This document shows, in pieces, positions 1 through 5,862 of a stretch of 9,861 nt of DNA. Source of the stretch: Minisyncoccota bacterium (GTDB taxonomy: Bacteria > Patescibacteriota > Minisyncoccia > Phycocordibacterales > UBA1006); NCBI GenBank assembly GCA_937970115.1, contig CALBVO010000026.1:1-9861 (forward strand), given 5' to 3'. How positions within the stretch are numbered: position 1 is the stretch's first letter; the number at the start of each line of letters is the position of its first letter. A program made the position numbers and the translations under genes. Under the pieces are notes generated by a model that worked only from the letters and a program-made list of their open reading frames with translations, was not told the DNA's origin and made no database searches.

Positions 1-446
1 CATTCGGTATTATTCCTCGTCTTGTTGATATGGGGGTTGATCCTTATTTGATTGCCCCAACCTTGATTTTAGGGGTTGCTCAGCGTCTTCTAAGAAGGAT
101 TGCTCCAGATGCAGCAGTCCCGGTTGAAAACGAACAAAGTATCAAGACTATGATTAAGGAACAATTTGCTGATTTACCAGACGAGTATAAATCGTCTATG
201 AATCTTGATCGAAACCTCTACAATGTACAACCAACAAAAGAAGCGCCAAGTGGTATGAAAGGGCGTGCTGCTATTCTAGAAATGTTCCGAGTTGATAAGG
301 AGATAGAAAAAATCATCTTGGAAGATCCAACCGAAGCTAATATTTACGCAGCAGCTCGTAAAAAAGGAATGCTTACCTTGAAAGAAGCAGCTATTTTGAA
401 AGGTCTCGATGGAGAAGTGCCGTTTAGCGAAATTAATGAACTATAA
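1..446 (+). CDS. pilB: Type IV pilus assembly ATPase PilB/GspE, C-terminal fragment (5' truncated by window edge)
   Basis: The frame is open from base 3, giving about 147 residues of the C-terminal end of a PilB/GspE-type hexameric ATPase that powers pilus polymerisation at the cytoplasmic face of the membrane. The start lies outside the window; the ATG at 30 is internal. Seen: PRLVDMGVDPYLIAPTL followed by AQRLLRRI, which matches the region after the His box in GspE/PilB. Next comes GRAAILEMF, matching the family GRxxIxEvL block, and a tail with MLTLKEAAILKGLDGEVP typical of Patescibacteria PilB. The four-cysteine zinc-binding segment normally found between RRI and the GRxxI block is present in length but contains no cysteine. 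The stop lies 3 bases before pilT, which argues for one transcript. The family call is firm; the Walker motifs cannot be seen here. Confidence 0.9.
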   Translation, partial: FGIIPRLVDMGVDPYLIAPTLILGVAQRLLRRIAPDAAVPVENEQSIKTMIKEQFADLPDEYKSSMNLDRNLYNVQPTKEAPSGMKGRAAILEMFRVDKEIEKIILEDPTEANIYAAARKKGMLTLKEAAILKGLDGEVPFSEINEL

Positions 447-449
447 AAT

Positions 450-1514
450 ATGAATAATGATTATAAAAAAAAGCTAGAAAATTTATTACTAGCAGTAGAA
501 CGAGAAAATGCTTCTGATTTACATTTATCACCTGGTCGTAAGCCAATTATGCGAATTGAGGGGGAGCTGATTTCTTTGGAACAGCGAGATACTTTAACCA
601 AAGAAGATACTTTTGGTATTTTAAGGGAACTTGTAAACGAAGAGAAACTTGCTCAAGTGATGAATATCGAAGAAATTGATTTTTCTTATTCATTTCATGA
701 CGAACTACGTTTACGAGCAACTGCGTATATTCAAAACGGTGGTATTAGTCTTACCTTCCGTGTAATCAAAGAAGTTCGAGATATGGATGAATTAAATCTT
801 CCTCCTATTCTCGAGGCCTTTACACGTAAGGAACAAGGTCTCTTTCTGGTTGTGGGGCCAGTTGGTCAAGGTAAATCAACAACAATGGCTGCAATGCTTT
901 CTATGATTAATCAAAACCGTAAAGAACACATCGTAACGATTGAGAATCCTATTGAATATATATTCAAGGATGACCAGTCAATTATTGATCAACGCGAGGT
1001 AGGTATCGATACACAGTCATTTGAATCAGGTTTACGTGCTGTTTTTCGTCAAGATGTAAATGTTATCATGGTAGGTGAAATGCGTAACCCAGAAACAATT
1101 AATACTGTGGTGACGGCTGCTGAAACAGGTCACCTTGTATTTTCAACCCTACACACAAACTCAGCGTCTCAAACTATCGATCGTATCGTTGATTCATTTC
1201 CAGCAAATCAACAAAATCAGGTGCGTGCCCAACTTGCAAGTTCTTTGATTGGTATTTTTTCACAACGACTTTTAAAGAGTCAACGTGGTGGTATGGTACC
1301 TGCCTATGAATTAATGATTAATACGAAGGCAACCGCGAATCTTATTCGTGAAGCTCGAACACATGAAATTAATACGGTTATTGAAACAGGAGCAGAGCAA
1401 GGAATGGTTGATATGAACCATTCTTTGGTGGAACTTGTTCAACAAGGTCACATTACGGTAGAAGATGCCTATCGTCATTCCCTTAATCCAAAATTACTCG
1501 ATTCAATGATATAA
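450..1514 (+). CDS. pilT: Type IV pilus twitching motility/retraction ATPase PilT
   Basis: This 354-residue protein is a full-length PilT-type secretion ATPase that drives pilus retraction in the cytoplasm. The N-terminal PAS-like domain carries ASDLHLSPGRKPIMRIEGEL (residues 21-40). The Walker A motif is GPVGQGKST (136-144), with V and Q in place of the more usual T and S. The Asp box lies around IVTIENPIEY (161-170), the Walker B block is NVIMVGEMR with the catalytic Glu at 210, and the His box is AAETGHLVFSTLHT (223-236). TANLIRE (295-301) corresponds to the AIRNLIRE signature that separates PilT from PilB, so the retraction role is favoured over assembly. The gene starts 3 bases after pilB and ends in tandem TAATAA stops 7 bases before pilC. 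No Shine-Dalgarno motif precedes the ATG; translation may be coupled to pilB. The protein contains no cysteine. Confidence 0.95.
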   Translation: MNNDYKKKLENLLLAVERENASDLHLSPGRKPIMRIEGELISLEQRDTLTKEDTFGILRELVNEEKLAQVMNIEEIDFSYSFHDELRLRATAYIQNGGISLTFRVIKEVRDMDELNLPPILEAFTRKEQGLFLVVGPVGQGKSTTMAAMLSMINQNRKEHIVTIENPIEYIFKDDQSIIDQREVGIDTQSFESGLRAVFRQDVNVIMVGEMRNPETINTVVTAAETGHLVFSTLHTNSASQTIDRIVDSFPANQQNQVRAQLASSLIGIFSQRLLKSQRGGMVPAYELMINTKATANLIREARTHEINTVIETGAEQGMVDMNHSLVELVQQGHITVEDAYRHSLNPKLLDSMI

Positions 1515-1521
1515 TAAATAT

Positions 1522-2730
1522 ATGTTATTTAACTATAAGGTTATTACCAAAGAAGGTATTGAAAAAAGAGGACAAATAGAAGCAGCCACCCAAGAAATCG
1601 CTGTTTCAACATTACAACGACGTGATTATGTAGTTGTTGCTGTAATCCCAGATTCAAAAAAAAGTTTACTTGAAGGAGCTCTTCCTTTCCTTGATAAGGT
1701 AAAGATGAAAGACGTTGTTCTGATGTCAAAACAGGCCTCAACCTTATTTGAGGCGCAGGTATCAGCAGTAAAAACCTTTGAACTTCTTGGTCAAAACGCA
1801 GAAAGTAAAGGTATTCAAAAAGCACTGTCTCAGGTAACAGATGATATTCGTGGAGGTACATCAATTTCTGGTGCGATGGCGAAACAACCAAAAGTATTTT
1901 CTGATTTTTATGTAAATATGGTTCGTGCTGGTGAAGAATCAGGAAAACTTACTGACACTTTTATTTTCTTGGCAGAATATCTTGAGCGAAGTTATGCTTT
2001 GACCTCAAAAACAAAGAGTGCTTTGGTATACCCATCATTTATTATCACCACTTTCGTCGGAGTAATGGTATTAATGCTTATTAAGGTTATTCCTCAAATG
2101 GCCAGTATCATCGAAGAGTCTGGTCAAGAAATTCCATTCTATACAAAAATTACCTTGGCACTGTCTGATTTTTTTGTTAATTATGGATGGCTTCTTGGGA
2201 TTATGTTGGTGGCGGCTGGATTATTGATTACACGAATGCTCAGCACCGAAGGTGGGCGAAGTCGTTTTGATATCATTAAGATTAACCTTCCTGGTTTTGG
2301 AAAATTGTATCGAAAAATCTATCTAGCTCGTATCGCCGATAATATTAATACTATGCTGACTTCTGGAATTCCAGTGGTACGAACCTTGGAAATTGCAGGA
2401 GATGTTGTGGGGAATACCGTATTTAAGGACATCTTACGTGACGCCGTAGAGGAGGTAAAAGGTGGTAATAGTATTTCAAATGCTTTTGAAAAACACGAAG
2501 AAATTCCTCAAATTATGGTTCAAATGATCAAGGTAGGTGAAGAGACAGGATCAGTTGGAAAGATTCTTAAGACCTTGGCAAATTTTTACAACAAAGAAGT
2601 AGTAAACGTTGTAGACACATTGATTGGACTAATTGAGCCTGCGATGATTGTTCTCCTGGGAGTTGGGGTTGGGGGATTATTAATGTCGGTTATGATTCCT
2701 ATTTATAATGTTGCCGGTGGAATCCAATAA
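1522..2730 (+). CDS. pilC: Type IV pilus inner-membrane platform protein PilC/GspF
   Basis: This 402-residue protein has the family's standard length and duplicated architecture. An N-terminal cytoplasmic part (about 1-60) is followed by a first T2SF domain (about 65-190) containing the FSDFYVNMVRAGEESGKL signature, and a second T2SF domain (about 265-395) containing the matching PQIMVQMIKVGEETGSVG block. Hydrophobic segments at about 170-190, 220-237 and 373-395 are predicted membrane helices. PilC sits in the cytoplasmic membrane and couples rotation or movement driven by PilB and PilT to insertion or removal of pilin subunits. It is the last gene of the motor operon: a 12-bp-stem terminator starts 24 bases after its stop. 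There is no cysteine in the protein and no Shine-Dalgarno motif before the ATG. Confidence 0.95.
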   Translation: MLFNYKVITKEGIEKRGQIEAATQEIAVSTLQRRDYVVVAVIPDSKKSLLEGALPFLDKVKMKDVVLMSKQASTLFEAQVSAVKTFELLGQNAESKGIQKALSQVTDDIRGGTSISGAMAKQPKVFSDFYVNMVRAGEESGKLTDTFIFLAEYLERSYALTSKTKSALVYPSFIITTFVGVMVLMLIKVIPQMASIIEESGQEIPFYTKITLALSDFFVNYGWLLGIMLVAAGLLITRMLSTEGGRSRFDIIKINLPGFGKLYRKIYLARIADNINTMLTSGIPVVRTLEIAGDVVGNTVFKDILRDAVEEVKGGNSISNAFEKHEEIPQIMVQMIKVGEETGSVGKILKTLANFYNKEVVNVVDTLIGLIEPAMIVLLGVGVGGLLMSVMIPIYNVAGGIQ

Positions 2731-2754
2731 GAATTTCAGGCATAAAATAACGGG

Positions 2755-2784
2755 AAAAGAATCTATAGAATAGATTCTTTTTTT
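2755..2784 (+). terminator. Rho-independent terminator after pilC
   Basis: A perfect 12-bp stem, AAAAGAATCTAT paired with ATAGATTCTTTT, encloses a 3-base AGA loop. A run of seven T overlaps and follows the right arm. It lies 24 bases after the pilC stop and ends the pilB-pilT-pilC unit. The left arm also starts with four A, so some activity on the opposite strand is possible, but no minus-strand gene is present. Confidence 0.85.
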
Positions 2785-2806
2785 GAAGCAATGATGCATA
2801 TGTAAA

Positions 2807-2826
2807 ATTATATTTAGAAATATAAT
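2807..2826 (+). repeat. AT-only inverted repeat
   Basis: ATTATATTT and AAATATAAT form a perfect 9-bp inverted repeat around a 2-base AG spacer, between the two terminators downstream of pilC. It has no G or C in the stem and no T-tract, so it is unlikely to be a terminator. It may be chance in such AT-rich DNA. The right arm includes TATAAT (2821-2826), which could also act as a -10 box, though no matching -35 was seen. Confidence 0.4.
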
Positions 2827-2883
2827 ATAAAAAAAATACAGAATTCCACCTATATAATTTTCTCTCTATTGTTGAATAAGCTT

Positions 2884-2910
2884 AAAAACCTTATGATATA
2901 AGGTTTTTTT
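2884..2910 (+). terminator. Second rho-independent terminator in the pilC-pilin intergenic region
   Basis: AAAAACCTTAT pairs with ATAAGGTTTTT over 11 bp around a 3-base GAT loop, and the T run reaches seven. It stands about 100 bases after the first terminator and about 45 bases upstream of the pilin promoter. It either backs up the first terminator or ends a short transcript begun between the two. Its left arm gives it an A/T layout that could also act on the minus strand. Confidence 0.8.
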
Positions 2911-2955
2911 ATTTATGAAAAGCAATATTATTCTTATAGAGTCAATACACAAAGC

Positions 2956-2985
2956 TTGTAAGCCTGTAATAGTTTTTGGTATAAT
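2956..2985 (+). promoter_or_regulatory. Sigma-70-like promoter of the pilin gene
   Basis: TTGTAA (2956-2961, four of six matches to TTGACA) is followed after 18 bases by a perfect TATAAT (2980-2985). Transcription would start near 2991-2993, giving a leader of roughly 80 bases before the pilin ATG at 3071. It lies between a terminator and an isolated pilin gene, exactly where an independent promoter is expected. No start-site data are available, so this remains a sequence-based prediction. Confidence 0.7.
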
Positions 2986-3020
2986 AAAAGCAACGAATTT
3001 TCAGAAGAAGGAATTTCGGC

Positions 3021-3038
3021 TATTGAAATATTTCAATA
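3021..3038 (+). repeat. 18-bp perfect palindrome in the pilin leader
   Basis: TATTGAAATATTTCAATA equals its own reverse complement. It lies about 30 bases downstream of the predicted transcription start and 32 bases upstream of the pilin ATG. With no loop bases it suits a dimeric DNA-binding protein better than a stable RNA hairpin, so an operator is a reasonable guess. No matching copy was noticed elsewhere in the window. Confidence 0.55.
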
Positions 3039-3070
3039 CATAATTTATTAAATTTAATTTTTTACAAAAA

Positions 3071-3478
3071 ATGACAAAACACAAAGGTTTTACATTGATT
3101 GAGCTACTTGTTGTAGTTGCAATCATCGGAATTTTAGCAACAGTTGTTCTAGCATCATTAGGGCAAGCGCGATCACGAGCGAAAGATGCAGCAGCTAAAG
3201 CAGCTATTTCACAAGCACGATCAGATCTTGAATTACACTTCTTAGATTTTGATCAATATAATGATGACGGAACTAGTGATACTGTTTGTGACGCTGATAC
3301 TATTGCAGGATTCCAAGCGTCAATTTTGGCACAAACTGGAACGGCTGGAGAATGTATTACACCAGCAAGTGGTTTAACGTATACATACGTAGCAACACTT
3401 AATAATGGTTCTTTCTGTGCTGATTCTTCAGGAGCAGTTACAGAAACAGCAGCTACAACACCAGGAGTTGCTTGTTAA
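3071..3478 (+). CDS. Type IV pilin (PilA/PilE-like), probable major pilin
   Basis: This 135-residue prepilin has a short class III leader, MTKHKG, cleaved before F7. Residues FTLIELLVVVAIIGILATVV form the conserved N-terminal helix, with Glu at mature position 5. The mature protein would be 129 residues. Four cysteines (73, 95, 116 and the last residue 135) could form two disulfides, including one that closes the C-terminal region. The role is to polymerise into the pilus fibre after processing by PilD. I infer that it is the major subunit because the gene is monocistronic, has its own promoter with a perfect -10, and is followed by two terminators. It could instead be a specialised minor pilin. 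The ATG is preceded by a T/A-rich tract without a Shine-Dalgarno motif. Confidence 0.9.
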   Translation: MTKHKGFTLIELLVVVAIIGILATVVLASLGQARSRAKDAAAKAAISQARSDLELHFLDFDQYNDDGTSDTVCDADTIAGFQASILAQTGTAGECITPASGLTYTYVATLNNGSFCADSSGAVTETAATTPGVAC

Positions 3479-3491
3479 GAATTTACTTTTT

Positions 3492-3516
3492 AAAAAACAC
3501 CTTAGGTGTTTTTTTT
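3492..3516 (+). terminator. Rho-independent terminator after the pilin gene
   Basis: AAAAAACACC pairs with GGTGTTTTTT over 10 bp around a TTA loop, and eight T run from 3509 to 3516. It begins 13 bases after the pilin stop codon, which makes the pilin a one-gene transcript. Confidence 0.85.
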
Positions 3517-3530
3517 ATTAAAAAATAATT

Positions 3531-3571
3531 TAATACAAAAAGAGAAAGCTTTGCTTTCTTTTTTTGTATTA
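3531..3571 (+). terminator. Long hairpin, second terminator after the pilin gene
   Basis: TAATACAAAAAGAGAAAGC (3531-3549) pairs with 3553-3571 over 19 positions with one G-T wobble, around a 3-base TTT loop. The core AGAAAGC/GCTTTCT followed by seven T (3559-3565) has terminator form. The outer AATACAAAAA/TTTTTGTATT arms lengthen it, so it could act in either direction. It follows the first terminator by only 14 bases. Confidence 0.7.
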
Positions 3572-3734
3572 TCTCCGAGTGCGGGTGCTATAAAGGATCT
3601 AAAGACACAGGTCTCCTAGGTCAAAAGGTAGAATCTATAAAAGAGATTCTGCGTTAATACTTTTATCGCTCTGTGTTGGGAATCTTTTATTTTATAGAGT
3701 ACATCACTCATCTGAACTATGTTAAAATAGAAAT
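3572..3734 (+). other. Non-coding stretch with several competing inverted repeats; possible structured RNA or leader
   Basis: This 163-base stretch has no credible gene and matches no RNA family that I recognise. Seen: a 9-bp hairpin, GTAGAATCT (3628-3636) with AGATTCTGC (3644-3652, one G-T pair) around a 7-base loop. ACACAG (3605-3610) can pair with CTGTGT (3671-3676) to enclose that hairpin. TAAAGGATC (3591-3599) can pair with GAATCTTTTA (3680-3689, one bulge, one wobble), while CTATAAA (3588-3594) can pair with TTTATAG (3691-3697). AGATTC can alternatively pair with GAATCT at 3680-3685, so the pairings are partly exclusive. TG-C-TATAAA at 3586-3594 resembles an extended -10 box, which would start an RNA near 3601. 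Whether it is transcribed is unknown. Confidence 0.4.
3720..3728 (+). promoter_or_regulatory. Extended -10 promoter element just upstream of the pseudopilin-to-ligA operon
   Basis: TG-T-TAAAAT fits an extended -10 box (TGnTATAAT with one mismatch); no good -35 is seen at the usual distance. The ATG of the next gene begins only 7 bases after the box, so transcription would start at or next to the ATG and give a leaderless or nearly leaderless message. It is the most plausible promoter for the genes from 3735 onward, because strong terminators stand upstream. Confidence 0.5.
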
Positions 3735-4337
3735 ATGAAAAAATATACAAAAGGATTCACTCTGGTAGAATTAATGGTTATTGTTGGCTTGATTGCTGTT
3801 TTGTTGGCGGTAATTTTGGTTAATCTAAATAAGAGTCGCATGCGTTCGCGTGATAATATTCGTGTTGCTCATATCCAAACGATTCGTTTGGCATTAGAGG
3901 AATATCGGTCAGCCTGTGGAGTTTTTCCTGAAACATTGGAAATAACAGCTAATAATGGCCGACGTGGTACCTGTCTTGCTAATCTTGGAGATTTTATTGG
4001 GCAAATACCGAGTGCCCCTGAACGCCCGAACGCGTCTCTGCTTTCAACGAGCGTTGTTCCGGCAGGTTCACGTTTTGATGGATATTTTTATGCTGGCTTA
4101 TCATCGGTGCCTACGGGTCCATGCTATGAATACCATTTAGGAGTAGAATTAGAAATGGCAGAAAATAATAATCAAAATCCTAGTTCTTATTTAGACGAAG
4201 ATCACGATTTCGAAGATCGAGAAGGTGAATTTGATCATAGTTGTGGTTCGACGCCGACGAGTGATTTTGGTACAACAAATGCTGCTACAGACGATTTGAA
4301 TGGCTTATATGATTTCAGAAGTGTAAATAATCGTTAA
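3735..4337 (+). CDS. Type II secretion GspG-like / type IV pseudopilin
   Basis: This 200-residue prepilin has leader MKKYTKG, cleaved before F8, and FTLVELMVIVGLIAVLLAVI as its membrane helix with Glu at mature position 5. The helix continues into SRMRSRDNIRVAHIQTIRLA and LEEYRSACGVFPETL, an arrangement common in GspG-like pseudopilins of Patescibacteria. The globular part has four cysteines (61, 80, 130, 170) and a strongly acidic segment, DEDHDFEDREGEFDH (154-168), that might bind calcium; this last point is inference. It would be inserted into the pilus or pseudopilus after PilD cleavage. It is the first gene of the operon and lies 5 bases before pilD. It could be a second structural pilin rather than a minor one. 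No Shine-Dalgarno motif precedes the ATG. Confidence 0.85.
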   Translation: MKKYTKGFTLVELMVIVGLIAVLLAVILVNLNKSRMRSRDNIRVAHIQTIRLALEEYRSACGVFPETLEITANNGRRGTCLANLGDFIGQIPSAPERPNASLLSTSVVPAGSRFDGYFYAGLSSVPTGPCYEYHLGVELEMAENNNQNPSSYLDEDHDFEDREGEFDHSCGSTPTSDFGTTNAATDDLNGLYDFRSVNNR

Positions 4338-4342
4338 TTATT

Positions 4343-5173
4343 ATGTCTTGGTTTGTTATTATTGCCTCGTGTTTTTTAGGAATGCTGGTTGGGAGTTTCT
4401 TAAATGTTGTTGCCTTGCGTTTTAATACTGGAAAAAGTCTCGGGGGTCGTTCCGGTTGTTTTTCCTGTGGTGCACAATTAAATTGGCGTCAGCTTATTCC
4501 TATTTTTTCTTGGGTTTTTCAAAAGGGAAGGTGCCACAATTGCAGTAGTCATATTTCAGCAATGTACGTATTTGGTGAAGGTATAACGGCACTTATTTTT
4601 GGGCTGATTGGGGCTCGGGGAGTTATCGCTGGTGTTAATTTCTTTACTATTGATTATCTTATCGCAACCTTATTTTTATTTGTTGTATTTTCAATTTTGA
4701 TAGTGGTATTTTTATACGACATTCGTCATAAAATTATTCCAGACCCTTTATCTTTGACTTTTGCTATACTCGCATTTATTTCCTTGTTTTTCTTTGATTT
4801 TGAATTTGGAGTCTTTAATTTCGTAGGATTACAGATACCGAATGTATGGTCTCTCTTGTCAGGTATTATCGTGCCATTACCTTTTGTAATATTGTGGATT
4901 ATCTCAAAAGGTGCGTGGCTGGGTCTTGGTGATCCTAAACTCATGGTTGGTATGGGCTTATTATTTGGCATCACCCAGGGATTTTCTTCGGTGTTTGTAT
5001 CTTTTTGGATTGGAGCATTGTTTGCTTTAAGTGTTGTTATCGTAAATAAACTTTTTAAAAAAACATTGTTACACAGTGGTAAAAAAAGTATAATGAAAGA
5101 AGAAGTACCCTTTGCTCCATTTCTTATTTTCGGGACGCTTATTACTTTGGTATTTAATATAAATATTTTTTAA
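4343..5173 (+). CDS. pilD: Prepilin peptidase / N-methyltransferase PilD (A24 family)
   Basis: This 276-residue membrane aspartyl protease removes class III leaders from prepilins at the G|F bond and usually N-methylates the new terminus. The N-terminal helix MLVGSFLNVVALR is followed by a cytoplasmic loop with two zinc-ligand pairs, CFSC (39-42) and CHNC (64-67), around LIPIFSW. The catalytic aspartates are D126 in YDIRHKIIPDP and D197 in GLGDPKLM. Near the C-terminus VPFAPFLIFG is the family's closing motif. Several hydrophobic helices are evident between residues 105 and 275. It shares an operon with five prepilins that are its probable substrates. The usual P-x-E near residue 77 reads FGEG. 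Unlike PilB and LigA here, it keeps its zinc cysteines. The gene starts 5 bases after the preceding stop. Confidence 0.95.
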   Translation: MSWFVIIASCFLGMLVGSFLNVVALRFNTGKSLGGRSGCFSCGAQLNWRQLIPIFSWVFQKGRCHNCSSHISAMYVFGEGITALIFGLIGARGVIAGVNFFTIDYLIATLFLFVVFSILIVVFLYDIRHKIIPDPLSLTFAILAFISLFFFDFEFGVFNFVGLQIPNVWSLLSGIIVPLPFVILWIISKGAWLGLGDPKLMVGMGLLFGITQGFSSVFVSFWIGALFALSVVIVNKLFKKTLLHSGKKSIMKEEVPFAPFLIFGTLITLVFNINIF

Positions 5174-5178
5174 AAATC

Positions 5179-5862
5179 ATGAATTCTCAGAAAAAAATTA
5201 CATATGCCGGTTTCAGTCTTCTTGAATTTATTGTAGTGATTACTATTTTTTCAATCATGTCGAGTGTGTCACTATTTAACTATTCTGAATACCAAAACAC
5301 TATTCGTAAAACAAATGTAACGCAGGATATAGCCTTGTCTATACGACAAGCACAGGTCTACGGTATCTCTGCTTCAACAGGAATCGTAGGGCGAGAAGAG
5401 CTCGACGAATCAGGTGTTGCAGATGATGTCTTCGGAGATAATCCGTCTAGTAATGCTTTTATTAGTGAACAGATTGCTGACATTACTCAAGATCGAGCTA
5501 TTCGAGGAGTATCTATTAATTCAGATACTAATTCATTTATCATTTTTGAAGATATTAATGAAAATCGTATTTATGATACCTCAGACGTGATTATTGATAA
5601 TCGAGCTATTCAGGCAGGTGATATTAATATTGTTGGTGTTGATTTATGTCCTGATGCGCCGAATTGCAATAACGTGCAGACAGATATCGTCGACATTGTT
5701 TTCCAACGACCCTATCCGGATGCATTTATTTCAGTAGGCGGAAATCCTGCTGTTACGTATGATTTTGCCTCAATTATTATTAACTCAGGAGGTGATACAA
5801 GTAGCTATGTTGAAATTAGCGCTATTGGTAATATTGTTGCAAAGAAAATCTATGAAACATAA
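5179..5862 (+). CDS. GspH/FimT-like minor pilin
   Basis: This 227-residue prepilin has leader MNSQKKITYAG, cleaved before F12, then FSLLEFIVVITIFSIMSSV with Glu at mature position 5. The helix ends in DIALSIRQAQVYGI, the usual GspH/FimT wording. The beta-rich domain contains FIIFEDINENRIYDTSD (120-136), IVFQRPYPDAFI (173-184) and VEISAIGNI (211-219), which match the GspH pattern of a D/N-rich turn, an F-x-RP strand and a terminal x-G-x-I strand. D125, N127, N129, D133 and D136 occupy EF-hand-like positions 1, 3, 5, 9 and 12. The two cysteines (157, 163) may form a disulfide. It is a likely pilus-initiation or tip component. The gene starts 5 bases after pilD and overlaps the next gene by 11 bases. 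Confidence 0.85.
   Translation: MNSQKKITYAGFSLLEFIVVITIFSIMSSVSLFNYSEYQNTIRKTNVTQDIALSIRQAQVYGISASTGIVGREELDESGVADDVFGDNPSSNAFISEQIADITQDRAIRGVSINSDTNSFIIFEDINENRIYDTSDVIIDNRAIQAGDINIVGVDLCPDAPNCNNVQTDIVDIVFQRPYPDAFISVGGNPAVTYDFASIIINSGGDTSSYVEISAIGNIVAKKIYET

Larger units (their letters stand above)
2731..3070 (+). other. 340-base intergenic region between pilC and the pilin gene
   Basis: This stretch holds no convincing gene. In order it contains a terminator (2755-2784), an AT-rich inverted repeat (2807-2826), a second terminator (2884-2910), a sigma-70-like promoter (2956-2985) and an 18-bp perfect palindrome in the predicted leader (3021-3038). The only open frame I found by eye is 42 codons (2915-3043). 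It runs through the promoter and palindrome and is not credible as a gene. Confidence 0.75.

Noticed and set aside
853..885. The unusual Walker A sequence of PilT (GPVGQGKST) as a sign of an inactive ATPase
   Set aside because: The catalytic Gly, Lys and Ser/Thr are kept, as are Walker B Glu, Asp and His boxes. From memory this wording is common in Patescibacteria PilT, so it is not evidence of loss of activity.
1544..1891. A 115-codon minus-strand open frame
   Set aside because: It lies wholly inside pilC, whose identity is clear, and its translation is low-complexity Leu/Gln-rich without a known motif.
2915..3043. A 42-codon open frame (ATG to TAA) between the second terminator and the pilin gene
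   Set aside because: It runs through the predicted -35, -10 and palindrome of the pilin promoter, has no ribosome-binding site and no recognisable motif. A frame of this length is expected by chance in AT-rich DNA.
3572..3734. A tRNA, SRP RNA, c-di-GMP or TPP riboswitch in the intergenic stretch
   Set aside because: I looked for a T-arm, CCA-compatible acceptor stem, the SRP tetraloop region and riboswitch core words and saw none that fit, so I left it as an unassigned structured stretch.
3955..4140. A 61-codon plus-strand open frame
   Set aside because: It is an out-of-frame shadow of the GspG-like pseudopilin gene.
4726..4974. An 82-codon minus-strand open frame
   Set aside because: It lies inside pilD opposite the catalytic aspartate region and has no independent support.
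5759..5851. Upstream in-frame starts for the GspJ-like gene
   Set aside because: They would add about 31 residues overlapping the conserved C-terminal strand of the preceding minor pilin and would push the pilin leader to an implausible length.
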